Shown here: positions 26,190 through 34,672 of the stretch, piece by piece | Numbering within the stretch: the first letter of the stretch is position 1 | Layout: the number at the start of each line of letters is the position of its first letter | DNA from: Streptomyces eurocidicus | GTDB taxonomy: Bacteria > Actinomycetota > Actinomycetes > Streptomycetales > Streptomycetaceae | DNA length: 64,000 nt | Assembly (NCBI RefSeq): GCF_002891295.1 | Contig: NZ_LGUI01000009.1 | Span: forward strand, 62,001-126,000 | Direction of reading: 5' to 3' | Program-made: the position numbers and the translations under genes | Notes under the pieces: model-generated | Database searches by the model: none | Told to the model about the DNA's origin: nothing | Seen by the model: the letters and a program-made list of their open reading frames with translations, nothing else

Positions 26190-26810
26190 TCAGTACCCCA
26201 CGGTGAAGCGCGCGCGACGGTGCGCGGGCGTCTCCACCTCGTCCAGCAGTGCGACGGCGTAGTCCTCGCCGGAGATGCGGGACGCGCCCTCGGCGTCGGC
26301 CAGCAGGTCCTCGCCGCCGAGCCGGAACGTCCCCGTGCGCTCGCCCGGCAGGAACAGCGCCGACGGGCTCAGGAAGGTCCAGTCCACGCCCTCCGGCAGC
26401 GCGCGCAGCGCGTCCAGCAGCTCGACGTGCGCGGACGCCTCGGGCTTCCACTCGTCGCGGAAGCCGGGCTGGTCGATGACGCGCTCGCCGTTCGGGAGGC
26501 GCAGGCTGCCGGCGCCGCCGACGAAGACCAGGCGGGCGCCGCCCGCCGCGGCGACCAGCTCGGGCAGCAGCGGCAGCACGGTCCGGGCCGGGAGCGCGCT
26601 GACGACGACGTCCGCGCCGTCGAGCAGCCCGGAGACCGCCGTGGCGACATCGGCGGACACCCGCCGCAGGCCGTCCCGGGCCGGGGCCTGCTCGTCGTGG
26701 CTGCGGGCGACGGCGGTCACGGCGTGGCCGCGGGTGAGCGCCTCGGCCACGACGCGGCTGCCCGCCATGCCGGTGGCGCCGAGGACCGTGAGCTTGACGG
26801 AGGTGGTCAT
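26190..26810 (-). CDS. NAD(P)-binding Rossmann protein (NmrA/SDR-a like)
   Basis: The 206-residue protein has the nucleotide-binding start KLTVLGATGMAGSRVV, then VTAVARS, a DVVVSALPA segment and RLVFVGGAGSL, as in atypical short-chain dehydrogenases of the YwnB/NmrA group. No Tyr-x-x-x-Lys pair is obvious, so it may be a redox sensor or binding protein rather than a classical dehydrogenase. ATG 26810 is preceded by GGAGAA. It lies 65 bp after the AOC-barrel gene on the same strand and may be cotranscribed, which would put it under the same MarR control. Confidence 0.85.
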   Translation of the reverse strand: MTTSVKLTVLGATGMAGSRVVAEALTRGHAVTAVARSHDEQAPARDGLRRVSADVATAVSGLLDGADVVVSALPARTVLPLLPELVAAAGGARLVFVGGAGSLRLPNGERVIDQPGFRDEWKPEASAHVELLDALRALPEGVDWTFLSPSALFLPGERTGTFRLGGEDLLADAEGASRISGEDYAVALLDEVETPAHRRARFTVGY

Positions 26811-26875
26811 GCGGGGGTTCTCCAAGTCGTACGGGTCGGGAGTGGTCACGGCCGGCGACCGGCCGGGCGGGCTCG

Positions 26876-27385
26876 TCAGAGCTGGATGTCGAAGGTGACC
26901 TTCGCCTGCTCCACGGTCTCCTGGAGCACGCGCACCTGGCCGCGGGCGTTCTTGTACTTGCCGGTGCCGCCGGTGATGGCGAACTGCTCGTCGAAGACCG
27001 GGCCGCGGGCGTTCAGCTTCGCGGTGCCCGAGGTGGTGATCTTGTTGCCGTCGCCCAGGTCGTAGACGAAGGTCAGCAGCTCGGCCGTGCGCGGCTTGGC
27101 GTCGGTGGAGATGCCCTGGAAGCTGCTGGTCCCGAGGGTGCGGCCGTCGGTGCCGACGAGGTCGCCGGTGCCGATCAGCTGGTCGCCGAGGGCGGAGTCG
27201 GCCGGGGCGACGTCGACCATGTTGATCGAGGTGCCGCGCTCGACGGCCTCGATCGTGACCGTGCGCGAACCGGTCCGCTCCGGGCTCGCGGCGCCCGCGG
27301 CGGTCGGGCTCATGGCGAGGGCGGCACCGACGACCCCGGCGGCGGCGACGGTGAGACCCAGGGCGGGAAGCGCGCGCTTACGCAT
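26876..27385 (-). CDS. Secreted AOC/dirigent-barrel protein
   Basis: The 169-residue product has a Sec signal peptide (MRKRALPALGLTVAAAG, cleavage near 32) and a domain with the hallmarks of the allene-oxide-cyclase/dirigent barrel: LLTFVYDLGDGNKITTSG and FAITGGTGKYKNARGQVRV. GGAG precedes the ATG. In actinomycetes such proteins are extracellular and of unknown or cyclase-like function. It diverges from a MarR gene, and the shared region has a perfect 37-bp palindrome, so repression by that MarR protein is likely. Confidence 0.85.
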   Translation of the reverse strand: MRKRALPALGLTVAAAGVVGAALAMSPTAAGAASPERTGSRTVTIEAVERGTSINMVDVAPADSALGDQLIGTGDLVGTDGRTLGTSSFQGISTDAKPRTAELLTFVYDLGDGNKITTSGTAKLNARGPVFDEQFAITGGTGKYKNARGQVRVLQETVEQAKVTFDIQL

Positions 27386-27416
27386 GATCGGACTCCAAAC
27401 CTATTGCGGAAGAAAT

Positions 27417-27453
27417 ATCTGCTTCGGCAGACAATATGTCTGCCGAAGCAGAT
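27417..27453. promoter_or_regulatory. Perfect MarR operator palindrome
   Basis: Arms ATCTGCTTCGGCAGAC and GTCTGCCGAAGCAGAT pair perfectly around AATAT. It is centred in the divergent AOC-barrel/MarR region. A third partial half-site, TTCTGCCGAC, follows near 27469. Confidence 0.9.
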
Positions 27454-27515
27454 ACTGCAAGAGAAGGTTCTGCCGACGGGTGACTTTCTGCGACCCTGGT
27501 GGAGTGAAGGAGCGC

Positions 27516-27941
27516 ATGCTGAATGACGACGACGTGACGCTGTACGGCCTCTTCGTGGAGGCTTTCAGCCGGCTGAAACCGCTGGTCCACGAGGATCTCG
27601 GGGTACCGGACACCTGGTTCGAGGTGCTGCTGCGACTGGGCCGCACCCCCGGCCACGCCCTGCGGATGAGCGACCTGGCGACCGCGGTCGCCTTCAGCTC
27701 GGGCGGCTTCACCCGGCTCGCGGACCGCATGGAGGAGGCCGAGCTGATCCGCCGCGAACCGGACCCGGACGACCGGCGGGCCGCGCTGGCGGTGCTGACA
27801 CCGGCGGGCGAGAAGGCGCTGGACCGGGCGCTCACCCGGCACCTCGCGCACCTGCGCACACACGTGAGCGGCCCGCTGTCGGCGGAGGACCGGCGGGCGC
27901 TCGAACGCATCCTGCGGACGCTCCGCGACGGCGGCTCATAG
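27516..27941 (+). CDS. MarR-family regulator
   Basis: The 141-residue winged-helix protein has the MarR DNA-binding pattern MSDLATAVAFSSGGFTRLADRMEEAELIRREPDPDDRRAALAVLTPAGE (about 50-99) with its conserved Asp-Arg wing. The start is uncertain: GTG 27504 gives four more residues, while ATG 27516 has AAGGAG only 3 nt away. It faces the secreted AOC-barrel gene across the palindrome at 27417-27453 and probably represses both directions until a phenolic or oxidant ligand binds. Confidence 0.9.
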   Translation: MLNDDDVTLYGLFVEAFSRLKPLVHEDLGVPDTWFEVLLRLGRTPGHALRMSDLATAVAFSSGGFTRLADRMEEAELIRREPDPDDRRAALAVLTPAGEKALDRALTRHLAHLRTHVSGPLSAEDRRALERILRTLRDGGS

Positions 27942-27998
27942 GCGGCTCATAGGCGGCTGGCCCACCGACGGCATGCGGCGACCGGGCCCCGGAAACGG

Positions 27999-28034
27999 CG
28001 GTGCGCCGCACCACGACCGTGGTACGGCGCACCG
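27999..28034. terminator. Bidirectional terminator
   Basis: CGGTGCGCCG and CGGCGCACCG pair, with ACCAC/GTGGT pairing inside. It lies between the stops of the MarR and tyrosinase genes. Confidence 0.8.
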
Positions 28035-28062
28035 CGAAGCCCCCCCCGGGACCCCGCCCCGA

Positions 28063-28920
28063 CTACGCGTCGGTGTCGTACTTGTAGAACTTCTTGTGGT
28101 CGATGAGGTCCGCCGGGACGACCCGCTTGCCCTGCTCGATCCACGGCTTCATGGGCTGGTCCAGCGCCACGATGTCCTTCACGGGCGTCACCGGCAGGTA
28201 GGGCGGCACCTTCGGGTGGCGCTTCTGCCACTCCGCCCACAGCTTGTCGATGAAGCAGTGCAGCAGCCAGAAGACGGGGTCGTTGGGCGACATCCCCGTG
28301 TTCATATGCCCGCCGATCCAGCGGTGGACGGCGTTGTGCGGGCCGGTGTTGCCGTTGGCCCAGCCCTCGACGAGGTTGCGGAAGCCGCCCTTGGAGGTGG
28401 AGTTCCAGGGCGCCTCGTCGTAGTACGGGGCGGCCAGCGCGGCCTCGACCGTGGCGGCCGTGGGCAGCTGCGGCGTGCCCTTGTTCTTGCCGATCTCGCG
28501 CATCAGGAAGGGGCGCTCGTCGGCCTTGAAGTAGATCGGCCAGCGGCCGCCGCTGTAGGCGAACGGACCGTCCATGACCTGGGCGTCGCGCTCCCGGCCG
28601 TTGCCGCCGAGGAAGTCGGCGGCGAAGATCGGGTCGGACTGCGAGCGGTTGACCGTGAATTCCCAGTACGGCAGCGTGACCGCCGGGTTGACGGACTGGA
28701 GGTCCCGCTCGAAGTCGAGCAGGAACTGGCGGTGCCAGGGGAGGAACGACGGCGAGACGTGGCCCGTGCGCTCCCGGTCGTCCAGGTCGCTCATCACGAA
28801 GCGGTCGTGGATCTCCACGTACTTGTCGTAACCGCCGCGGCGCTTGAGCTCCAGCAGGGCCTCGACGAAGTCGCGCCGCTCGGCCTTGCTCAGCTTTGCC
28901 TGGTTCTTGCGAACTGCCAT
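28063..28920 (-). CDS. melC2: Tyrosinase (type 3 copper phenol oxidase)
   Basis: The 285-residue enzyme oxidises monophenols and o-diphenols to quinones for melanin. The CuA ligands are His38 (VEIHDR), His54 (RTGHVS) and His63 (PWHRQF). CuB ligands are His195 and His199 in GPHNAVHRW and His221 in FWLLHCFID. The caddie partner gene lies 42 bp upstream in the same operon. The product has no signal peptide, in line with export together with the Tat-directed caddie protein. Length is slightly above the classical 273-residue MelC2, and the FWLLH form recalls the MelD2 branch. Confidence 0.93.
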   Translation of the reverse strand: MAVRKNQAKLSKAERRDFVEALLELKRRGGYDKYVEIHDRFVMSDLDDRERTGHVSPSFLPWHRQFLLDFERDLQSVNPAVTLPYWEFTVNRSQSDPIFAADFLGGNGRERDAQVMDGPFAYSGGRWPIYFKADERPFLMREIGKNKGTPQLPTAATVEAALAAPYYDEAPWNSTSKGGFRNLVEGWANGNTGPHNAVHRWIGGHMNTGMSPNDPVFWLLHCFIDKLWAEWQKRHPKVPPYLPVTPVKDIVALDQPMKPWIEQGKRVVPADLIDHKKFYKYDTDA

Positions 28921-28962
28921 AAAAATTCAGACCTTTATCGTGTCACGAACGAGGGGACGGGC

Positions 28963-29343
28963 TCAGACGAGGTTGACGCCACGCAGCGCGCGGACGGCGG
29001 CGCGCGTCACCTCGTACGGCGAGTCGAAGACCTCATAGTGGTTCATGACGCTGATCCAGCCGTTGCCGCGCGGCATGATGTGCAGCGGGCGCCCGTCGAC
29101 GAAGACGGCGATGCCGAAGTCGTGGTGGCCCCCGCCGGCCGTGAGCCGGCCCTCGATGCGACGGCCCTCGTAGACCTCGTCGAACGGCTGGTGGCCGCCG
29201 CCGGTGTGGTGGTCGTGCTCGTGCCCGGTGGCGGGCGTGCCGGCGTCCGCGGCCATGGCCTGCGCGGCCGGTGCGGCCAGTGCGATTCCTGCGGCCACCG
29301 CGGCCGTACGGCCCAGCATGCGGCGGCGGGTGAGGTCGGACAC
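28963..29343 (-). CDS. melC1: Tyrosinase copper chaperone (caddie), Tat-exported
   Basis: The 126-residue protein begins with a twin-arginine signal (TRRRMLGRTAAVAAGIALAA). A His-rich segment (GHEHDHHTGGGH) and the MelC1 core follow: FDEVYEGRRIEG, VFVDGRPLHIM and ISVMNHYEVFDSPYEVTRAAVR. It delivers copper and helps secrete the tyrosinase. GTG 29343 with AAGGGGGA is chosen; an earlier in-frame ATG lacks support. The gene leads the melC operon. Confidence 0.9.
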   Translation of the reverse strand: MSDLTRRRMLGRTAAVAAGIALAAPAAQAMAADAGTPATGHEHDHHTGGGHQPFDEVYEGRRIEGRLTAGGGHHDFGIAVFVDGRPLHIMPRGNGWISVMNHYEVFDSPYEVTRAAVRALRGVNLV

Positions 29344-29796
29344 CCGGTTCCCCCTTGTGTTCACGCTCTGAGGACCCCCCTCAGAAGAAACGTTTCTTCC
29401 GGTCGGGCGGAGAGGGTTCGCGAAAAGCGCGCGGTAGGTGCCGGCCCATGGGCCGTGACCGCCGATCCCCCCGATCCCCCGATCGGCGCGTACGGCGGAC
29501 CCGGTGGGCGCGCCGTAGATGATCAAGAACGTAACAGAAGTTCAGGAAGAGCCGGACATGTGCCGAGATAAACGCAATATGAGTGCGTATTAAACAAAAA
29601 GACCCTGTATAAATGACCTGCGGTAAGTCCGCGATCGGAGCGGAGATCTTCCGGTGCGACAGCGCTTATGCCGCAGCATTTACCGCCATATCCACGAAAC
29701 GTGGCATGGCTCACGAAACGGCGAGGCCCCCGCCGACCTGGTCGGCGGGGGCCTCGGAAGACCTGCGGGAGGACGCCGGGCGGGCGTCCGGAGCGG
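29344..29796. other. Gene-free, AT-richer region upstream of melC1
   Basis: The 453-bp gap between pfkA and the melC operon holds the pfkA terminator at 29723-29755. The stretch at about 29520-29700 is much less GC-rich than its surroundings (AATATGAG, ATTAAACAAAAA, TGTATAAATG) and includes ACGCA/TGCGT inverted repeats near 29571-29587. It is probably the melC control region. A 63-codon minus-strand frame at 29523-29714 shows no coding character. Confidence 0.6.
29723..29755 (-). terminator. pfkA terminator
   Basis: Perfect 15-bp arms (29723-29737 and 29741-29755) with a 3-nt loop lie 41 bp after the pfkA stop. Confidence 0.9.
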
Positions 29797-30822
29797 CTAG
29801 AAGACCGACTCGGCCTCGTCCATCCGATTCTCGGGGACGCGCTTGAGCTCGGTGACGGCGTCCGCGAGCGGCACCATCTTGATGTCGGTGCCCTTCAGCG
29901 CCGTCATCTTGCCGAAGTCGCCCCGGTGGGCGGCCTCGACGGCGTGCCAGCCGAAGCGGGTGGCGAGCACGCGGTCGTACGCGGTGGGGGTGCCACCGCG
30001 CTGGACGTGGCCGAGGATGACCGGGCGGGCCTCCTTGCCCAGCCGGCGCTCCAGCTCGCCGGCGAGCTTGGTGCCGATGCCGGCGAAGCGCTCGTGCCCG
30101 AACTGGTCTATGGCGCCCTTGGCGTAGTCCATGGACCCCTCGGCCGGGTGGGCGCCCTCGGCGACGCAGATGACGGCGAACTTCTTGCCGCGGGCGAAGC
30201 GCTCCTCCACCATCTTGACCAGGTCGGCCGGGTCGAAGGCGCGCTCGGGCAGGCAGATGCCGTGGGCGCCGCCGGCCATGCCGGACTCCAGCGCGATCCA
30301 GCCGGCGTGGCGGCCCATGACCTCGACGACCATCACGCGCTGGTGGGACTCGGCGGTGGTCTTGAGGCGGTCGATGGCCTCGGTGGCGACGCCGACGGCC
30401 GTGTCGAAGCCGAAGGTGCGGTCGGTGGAGGAGATGTCGTTGTCGATGGTCTTCGGAACGCCGACCACCGGCAGACCCGCGTCGGAGAGCATCTTGGACG
30501 CGGTGAGCGTGCCCTCGCCGCCGATCGGGATCAGCACGTCGATGCCCAGGTCGCGGGCGAGCTCCTTGGAGCTCTCGCACGCCTCGCGGAGCCGGGCGCG
30601 CTCCAGGCGCGAGGAGCCGAGGATGGTGCCGCCGCGGGCCAGGATGCCGCTGACGGCCTCCAGGTCCAGCTTGCGGTGCCGGCCGTCGAGCAGGCCCTTG
30701 AAGCCGTCCTCGAAGCCGATGACCTCATCACCGTGGCCGACGACCGCACGGTGCACGACCGAGCGGATGACAGCGTTCAGGCCGGGGCAGTCGCCGCCTG
30801 CGGTGAGAACTCCGATGCGCAT
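29797..30822 (-). CDS. pfkA: ATP-dependent 6-phosphofructokinase
   Basis: The 341-residue cytosolic enzyme phosphorylates fructose 6-phosphate to fructose 1,6-bisphosphate. Visible motifs are the nucleotide loop GGDCPGLNAVI (9-19), GGEGTL with Gly104, PKTIDNDI with Lys124 and the catalytic Asp region, GRHAGW, and GHVQRGGTPTA. Gly104 indicates ATP rather than pyrophosphate as donor, although Lys124 is the residue more usual in PPi enzymes; this mixed signature is known from actinomycete PFKs. AGGAGA precedes ATG 30822. It is divergent from pta-ackA-pyk. Confidence 0.95.
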   Translation of the reverse strand: MRIGVLTAGGDCPGLNAVIRSVVHRAVVGHGDEVIGFEDGFKGLLDGRHRKLDLEAVSGILARGGTILGSSRLERARLREACESSKELARDLGIDVLIPIGGEGTLTASKMLSDAGLPVVGVPKTIDNDISSTDRTFGFDTAVGVATEAIDRLKTTAESHQRVMVVEVMGRHAGWIALESGMAGGAHGICLPERAFDPADLVKMVEERFARGKKFAVICVAEGAHPAEGSMDYAKGAIDQFGHERFAGIGTKLAGELERRLGKEARPVILGHVQRGGTPTAYDRVLATRFGWHAVEAAHRGDFGKMTALKGTDIKMVPLADAVTELKRVPENRMDEAESVF

Positions 30823-31189
30823 CTGGCTGTGTCTCCTGCTCGCTACTGGTACATGTGAGCCGAACCGATTGTTTCACGGGCCGGGGGGTAGTGGCGCAAC
30901 CCCCGGTAATCCTGCCTCAGGACGAAGGCGGCGCGGTCCGGGGCCGGGGGCGGCCAGACCACCCGGACCGGCCCCTGGATCAGCTCCCGGACCAGCCGCA
31001 GCCAAGGTGCGCCAAGGCGCGGCCGAGCCGCATCCGGCCTCTGACCAGCGGCGGAAGGCCCGGGGAGCCTCATCGGGGGCACTGACGCGCGCCTTAACCA
31101 GCGGCGCAGGTATTGTCAAGAGGGCAAGCCCACCATAACGGGTAATTTTTAAACCGCATGAACACGGCGATGGAGCAAGGAGAGCACGC
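30823..31189. other. Divergent pfkA/pta control region
   Basis: This 367-bp gap holds the pta promoter candidate at 31113-31141, an AT-richer leader (GGTAATTTTTAAACC, about 31141-31155) and, presumably, the pfkA promoter. A 79-codon minus-strand frame (30843-31082) has no ribosome site or family features and is not called. Confidence 0.6.
31113..31141 (+). promoter_or_regulatory. Candidate pta promoter
   Basis: TTGTCA and TAACGG are separated by 17 bp and lie 49 bp before the pta start, close to the housekeeping sigma consensus of Streptomyces. Confidence 0.55.
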
Positions 31190-33268
31190 GTGACGCGCAG
31201 CGTGTACGTGACCGGGACCGACCGGGGTGACGGCCGCCAGGTCATCGAGCTGGGAGTCATGGAGCTCCTCACCCGTCATGTGGACCGGGTGGGCGTCTTC
31301 CGCCCGCTGGTCCACGGCGACGGCCCGGACCGGCTTTTCGACCTGCTGCGGTCCCGCTACCGGCTGGGCCAGGCGCCGGAGACCGTCTACGGCCTGAGCT
31401 ACGGCGAGGCGTCCGCCCTCCAGGCCGAGCGCGGCACGGACGAGCTGGTCTCGGCGCTCGTCGAGCGCTTCCTGGCGGTGGCCCGCGAGTACGAGTACGT
31501 GCTGGTGCTGGGCACCGACTACGCCGACACCAGCGTCCCGGACGAGCTCGCGCTCAACGCCCGGCTGGCGAACGAGTTCGGCGCCTCGGTGATCACCGTG
31601 GTCGGCGGCCAGGACCAGGAGGCCGAGGCCGTCCGCGCCGAGGCCCGCAACGCCTACCGCGCCTACGAGGCGCTGGGCTGCGACGTCGTCGCGCTGGTCG
31701 TCAACCGGGTGGCGCCGGCCGACCGCGAGGCCGTGGCCGGACTGGCCGCGAGCCTGCCCGTGCCCTGCTACGCGCTGCCCGAGGACTCCTCGCTCTCCGC
31801 GCCGACCGTGGGCCAGATCGTCCGGACCCTGGGCGCCGAGGTGCTGCTCGGCGACGACGCCGGGCTCGCCCGCGACGTGAAGGACTTCGTCTTCGGCGGC
31901 GCGATGCTCCCGGTCTTCCTGCCGGCCCTGACCGACGGCTGCCTGGTCGTGACCCCCGGCGACCGCACCGACCTGATCATCGGCGCGCTGGCCGCGCACA
32001 GCGCGGGTGCCCCGCCGATAGCCGGTGTGCTGCTCACCCTGGACGAGCGCCCGACGGCCGACATCCTGGCGCTGGCGGGCCGGCTCGCCCCCGGCACCCC
32101 GGTGATCTCCGTGCCGGGCAAGTCCTTCCCGACCGCCACCGAGCTCTTCGCGGTCGAGGGCAAGCTCAACGCCGCCTCGCCGCGCAAGGCGGAGACGGCC
32201 CTCGGCCTCTTCGAGCGGCACGTGGACACCACCGAGCTGACGAACCGCATCTCCGTGGCCCGCTCCGGCCGCGTCACCCCGATGATGTTCGAGCACGAGC
32301 TGATCGAGCGCTCCCGCTCCGCCCGCCGCCGTGTGGTGCTGCCCGAGGGCACCGAGGAGCGCGTGCTGCGCGCCGCCGACGTGCTGCTGCGCCGTGACGT
32401 CTGCGACCTCACCCTGCTGGGCGAGGAGGAGGCGATCCGCAAGCGCGCCGGTGAGCTGGGCATCGACCTGGCCGACGCGCAGCTGATCGACCCGCACACC
32501 TCGCCGCTGCGCGAGCGCTTCGCCGAGCTCTACGCGAAGGCGCGCGCCCACAAGGGCATGACGGTCGAGCTGGCGCACGACGTCGTCGCCGACGTCTCGT
32601 ACTTCGGCACGCTGATGGTCCAGGAGGGCCTGGCCGACGGCATGGTCTCCGGCGCGGTGCACTCCACCGCGGCGACCATCCGCCCGGCCTTCGAGGTCAT
32701 CAAGACCGCGCCGGGCGCGCAGATCGTCTCCTCGGTGTTCTTCATGTGCCTGGCCGATCGGGTGCTGGTCTACGGCGACTGCGCCGTCAACCCGGACCCC
32801 AACGCCGAGCAGCTCGCGGACATCGCCATCCAGTCCGCCGCGACCGCCGCGCAGTTCGGGGTGGAGCCGAGGATCGCGATGCTGTCGTACTCCACCGGCA
32901 CCTCCGGTTCCGGCGCGGACGTCGACAAGGTCCGCCGGGCCACCGAGCTCGTCCGGGAGCGCCGCCCGGACCTCAAGGTCGAGGGCCCGATCCAGTACGA
33001 CGCGGCCGTCGACGCGGCCGTCGCGGCCACCAAGCTGCCGGGCTCCGAGGTCGCCGGAAAGGCCACGGTGCTGGTCTTCCCCGACCTCAACACCGGGAAC
33101 AACACCTACAAGGCCGTGCAGCGCTCGGCCGGCGCCGTAGCGGTCGGCCCGGTCCTGCAGGGCCTGCGCAAGCCGGTGAACGACCTGTCGCGCGGTGCCC
33201 TGGTCCAGGACATCGTGAACACCGTGGCCATCACGGCCATCCAGGCGCAGGGTGAGCAGCGCGCCTGA
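31190..33268 (+). CDS. pta: Phosphate acetyltransferase
   Basis: The 692-residue enzyme interconverts acetyl-CoA and acetyl phosphate. It has an N-terminal P-loop-like domain (VYVTGTDRGDGRQ), a central DRTGG domain (about 210-330) and the C-terminal PTA catalytic domain (from about 370: RRVVLPEGTEERVLRAAD, SGAVHSTAATIRPAF, LSYSTGTSGSGADVDKV, VFPDLNTGNNTYKAVQR). Length fits the long three-domain class II Pta. GTG 31190 follows AAGGAGA. ackA lies 120 bp downstream beyond a hairpin that may act as a partial terminator. Confidence 0.96.
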   Translation: MTRSVYVTGTDRGDGRQVIELGVMELLTRHVDRVGVFRPLVHGDGPDRLFDLLRSRYRLGQAPETVYGLSYGEASALQAERGTDELVSALVERFLAVAREYEYVLVLGTDYADTSVPDELALNARLANEFGASVITVVGGQDQEAEAVRAEARNAYRAYEALGCDVVALVVNRVAPADREAVAGLAASLPVPCYALPEDSSLSAPTVGQIVRTLGAEVLLGDDAGLARDVKDFVFGGAMLPVFLPALTDGCLVVTPGDRTDLIIGALAAHSAGAPPIAGVLLTLDERPTADILALAGRLAPGTPVISVPGKSFPTATELFAVEGKLNAASPRKAETALGLFERHVDTTELTNRISVARSGRVTPMMFEHELIERSRSARRRVVLPEGTEERVLRAADVLLRRDVCDLTLLGEEEAIRKRAGELGIDLADAQLIDPHTSPLRERFAELYAKARAHKGMTVELAHDVVADVSYFGTLMVQEGLADGMVSGAVHSTAATIRPAFEVIKTAPGAQIVSSVFFMCLADRVLVYGDCAVNPDPNAEQLADIAIQSAATAAQFGVEPRIAMLSYSTGTSGSGADVDKVRRATELVRERRPDLKVEGPIQYDAAVDAAVAATKLPGSEVAGKATVLVFPDLNTGNNTYKAVQRSAGAVAVGPVLQGLRKPVNDLSRGALVQDIVNTVAITAIQAQGEQRA

Positions 33269-33280
33269 CACCCGTACGGT

Positions 33281-33308
33281 CGTACGGGGGCTGTCCGGCC
33301 CCCGTACG
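33281..33308 (+). terminator. Hairpin between pta and ackA
   Basis: CGTACGGGGGC and GCCCCCGTACG pair perfectly around TGTCCG, 13 bp after the pta stop. It could reduce read-through into ackA. Confidence 0.75.
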
Positions 33309-33388
33309 GCCCCCGGGGCCGGTAGCCCTTACGGACCGGCACAGCCCCCACACATCACGTCCCCCACAACCGACCCGGAAAGCCCTTC

Positions 33389-34600
33389 ATGACTGCCAAC
33401 CCCACCCGCGTCCTCGTCCTCAACTCCGGCTCCTCGTCCGTCAAGTACCAGCTGCTCGACATGGCCGACGGCGCCCGGCTGGCCGTCGGCCTGGTGGAGC
33501 GCATCGGTGAGGAGACCTCCCGCCTCGCGCACACCCCGCTCGCCACGGGCGGCGCCAAGCGCGAGACGGAGGCGCCGATCGCCGACCACGAGGCCGCGCT
33601 GAAGGCCGTCGCCCGGGAGCTGGCCGCGGACGGGCTGGGCCTGGACTCGCCGGAGCTCGCCGCGATCGGGCACCGGGTCGTGCACGGCGGCCAGAAGTTC
33701 ACCGCGCCGACCGTGATCACGGACGAGGTCGTCGCGGAGATCGAGCGGCTGATCCCGGTGGCGCCGCTGCACAACCCCGCCAACATCACGGGCATCCGCA
33801 CCGCCCAGGCGCTCCGTCCCGACCTCCCCCAGGTCGCGGTCTTCGACACCGCCTTCCACACCACGATGCCGGAGTCGGCCGCCCGCTACGCGATCGACGT
33901 GGAGACCGCGGACGCCCACCGCATCCGCCGCTACGGCTTCCATGGCACCTCGCACGCCTATGTCTCGCGCGAGACGGCCAAGCTGCTGGGCAAGGACCCC
34001 TCCGAGGTCAACGTGATCGTCCTGCACCTGGGCAACGGCGCCTCGGCCTCGGCCGTGCGCGGCGGCCGCTGCGTGGACACCTCCATGGGCCTCACCCCGC
34101 TGGAGGGCCTGGTCATGGGCACCCGCTCGGGTGACATCGACCCGGCGGTCATCTTCCACCTGGCCCGCAACGGCGGGATGTCCATCGACGAGATCGACTC
34201 GCTCCTGAACAAGAAGAGCGGTCTGATCGGTCTGTGCGGCGACAACGACATGCGCGAGATCCGCCGGCGCATCGACGAGGGCGACGAGCGCGCGGCGCTG
34301 GCCTTCGACGTCTACGTGCACCGGCTGAAGAAGTACATCGGCGCGTACTACGCGGTCCTCGGCAAGGTCGACGCCGTGGCCTTCACCGCCGGTGTGGGCG
34401 AGAACGCCGCCCCGGTGCGCGAGGCCGCCGTCGCGGGCCTGGAGGAGCTGGGCCTGGCCGTGGACGCCGGTCTCAACGCCGTGCGGGCCGACGAGCCGCG
34501 GCTGATCTCGCCCGAGTACGCCCGGGTCGCCGTCGCCGTGGTGCCCACCGACGAGGAGCTGGAGATCGCCACCCAGGCGTACGCCCTGGTCAGCGCTTGA
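33389..34600 (+). CDS. ackA: Acetate kinase
   Basis: The 403-residue cytosolic enzyme converts acetyl phosphate and ADP to acetate and ATP, or the reverse. Motifs include VLVLNSGSSSVKYQL at the N-terminus, HRVVHGG, FDTAFHTTMP, YGFHGTSHAYVS, HLGNGAS, DTSMGLTPLEGL and FTAGVGENA, all diagnostic of the ASKHA acetate kinase family. GGAAAG lies upstream of the ATG. It acts directly after Pta to generate or consume acetyl phosphate. Confidence 0.97.
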   Translation: MTANPTRVLVLNSGSSSVKYQLLDMADGARLAVGLVERIGEETSRLAHTPLATGGAKRETEAPIADHEAALKAVARELAADGLGLDSPELAAIGHRVVHGGQKFTAPTVITDEVVAEIERLIPVAPLHNPANITGIRTAQALRPDLPQVAVFDTAFHTTMPESAARYAIDVETADAHRIRRYGFHGTSHAYVSRETAKLLGKDPSEVNVIVLHLGNGASASAVRGGRCVDTSMGLTPLEGLVMGTRSGDIDPAVIFHLARNGGMSIDEIDSLLNKKSGLIGLCGDNDMREIRRRIDEGDERAALAFDVYVHRLKKYIGAYYAVLGKVDAVAFTAGVGENAAPVREAAVAGLEELGLAVDAGLNAVRADEPRLISPEYARVAVAVVPTDEELEIATQAYALVSA

Positions 34601-34659
34601 TCACCGGCCGACTCTCGGTCTTTCCCACAGCTCGAATATTCCGCTCCGAAACAAACCGA

Positions 34660-34665
34660 TAGGAT
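34660..34665 (+). promoter_or_regulatory. -10 box of a predicted leaderless pyk mRNA
   Basis: TAGGAT is followed by 7 nt and the pyk ATG, and no Shine-Dalgarno sequence is present. Confidence 0.6.
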
Positions 34666-34672
34666 CTGCCCC

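Noticed and set aside
29523..29714. A 63-codon minus-strand ORF in the AT-rich island
   Set aside because: Codon use is unlike the neighbouring genes and no motif is present; the stretch looks regulatory.
30843..31082. A 79-codon minus-strand ORF between pfkA and pta
   Set aside because: It has no ribosome site or recognisable features and occupies the divergent promoter region.
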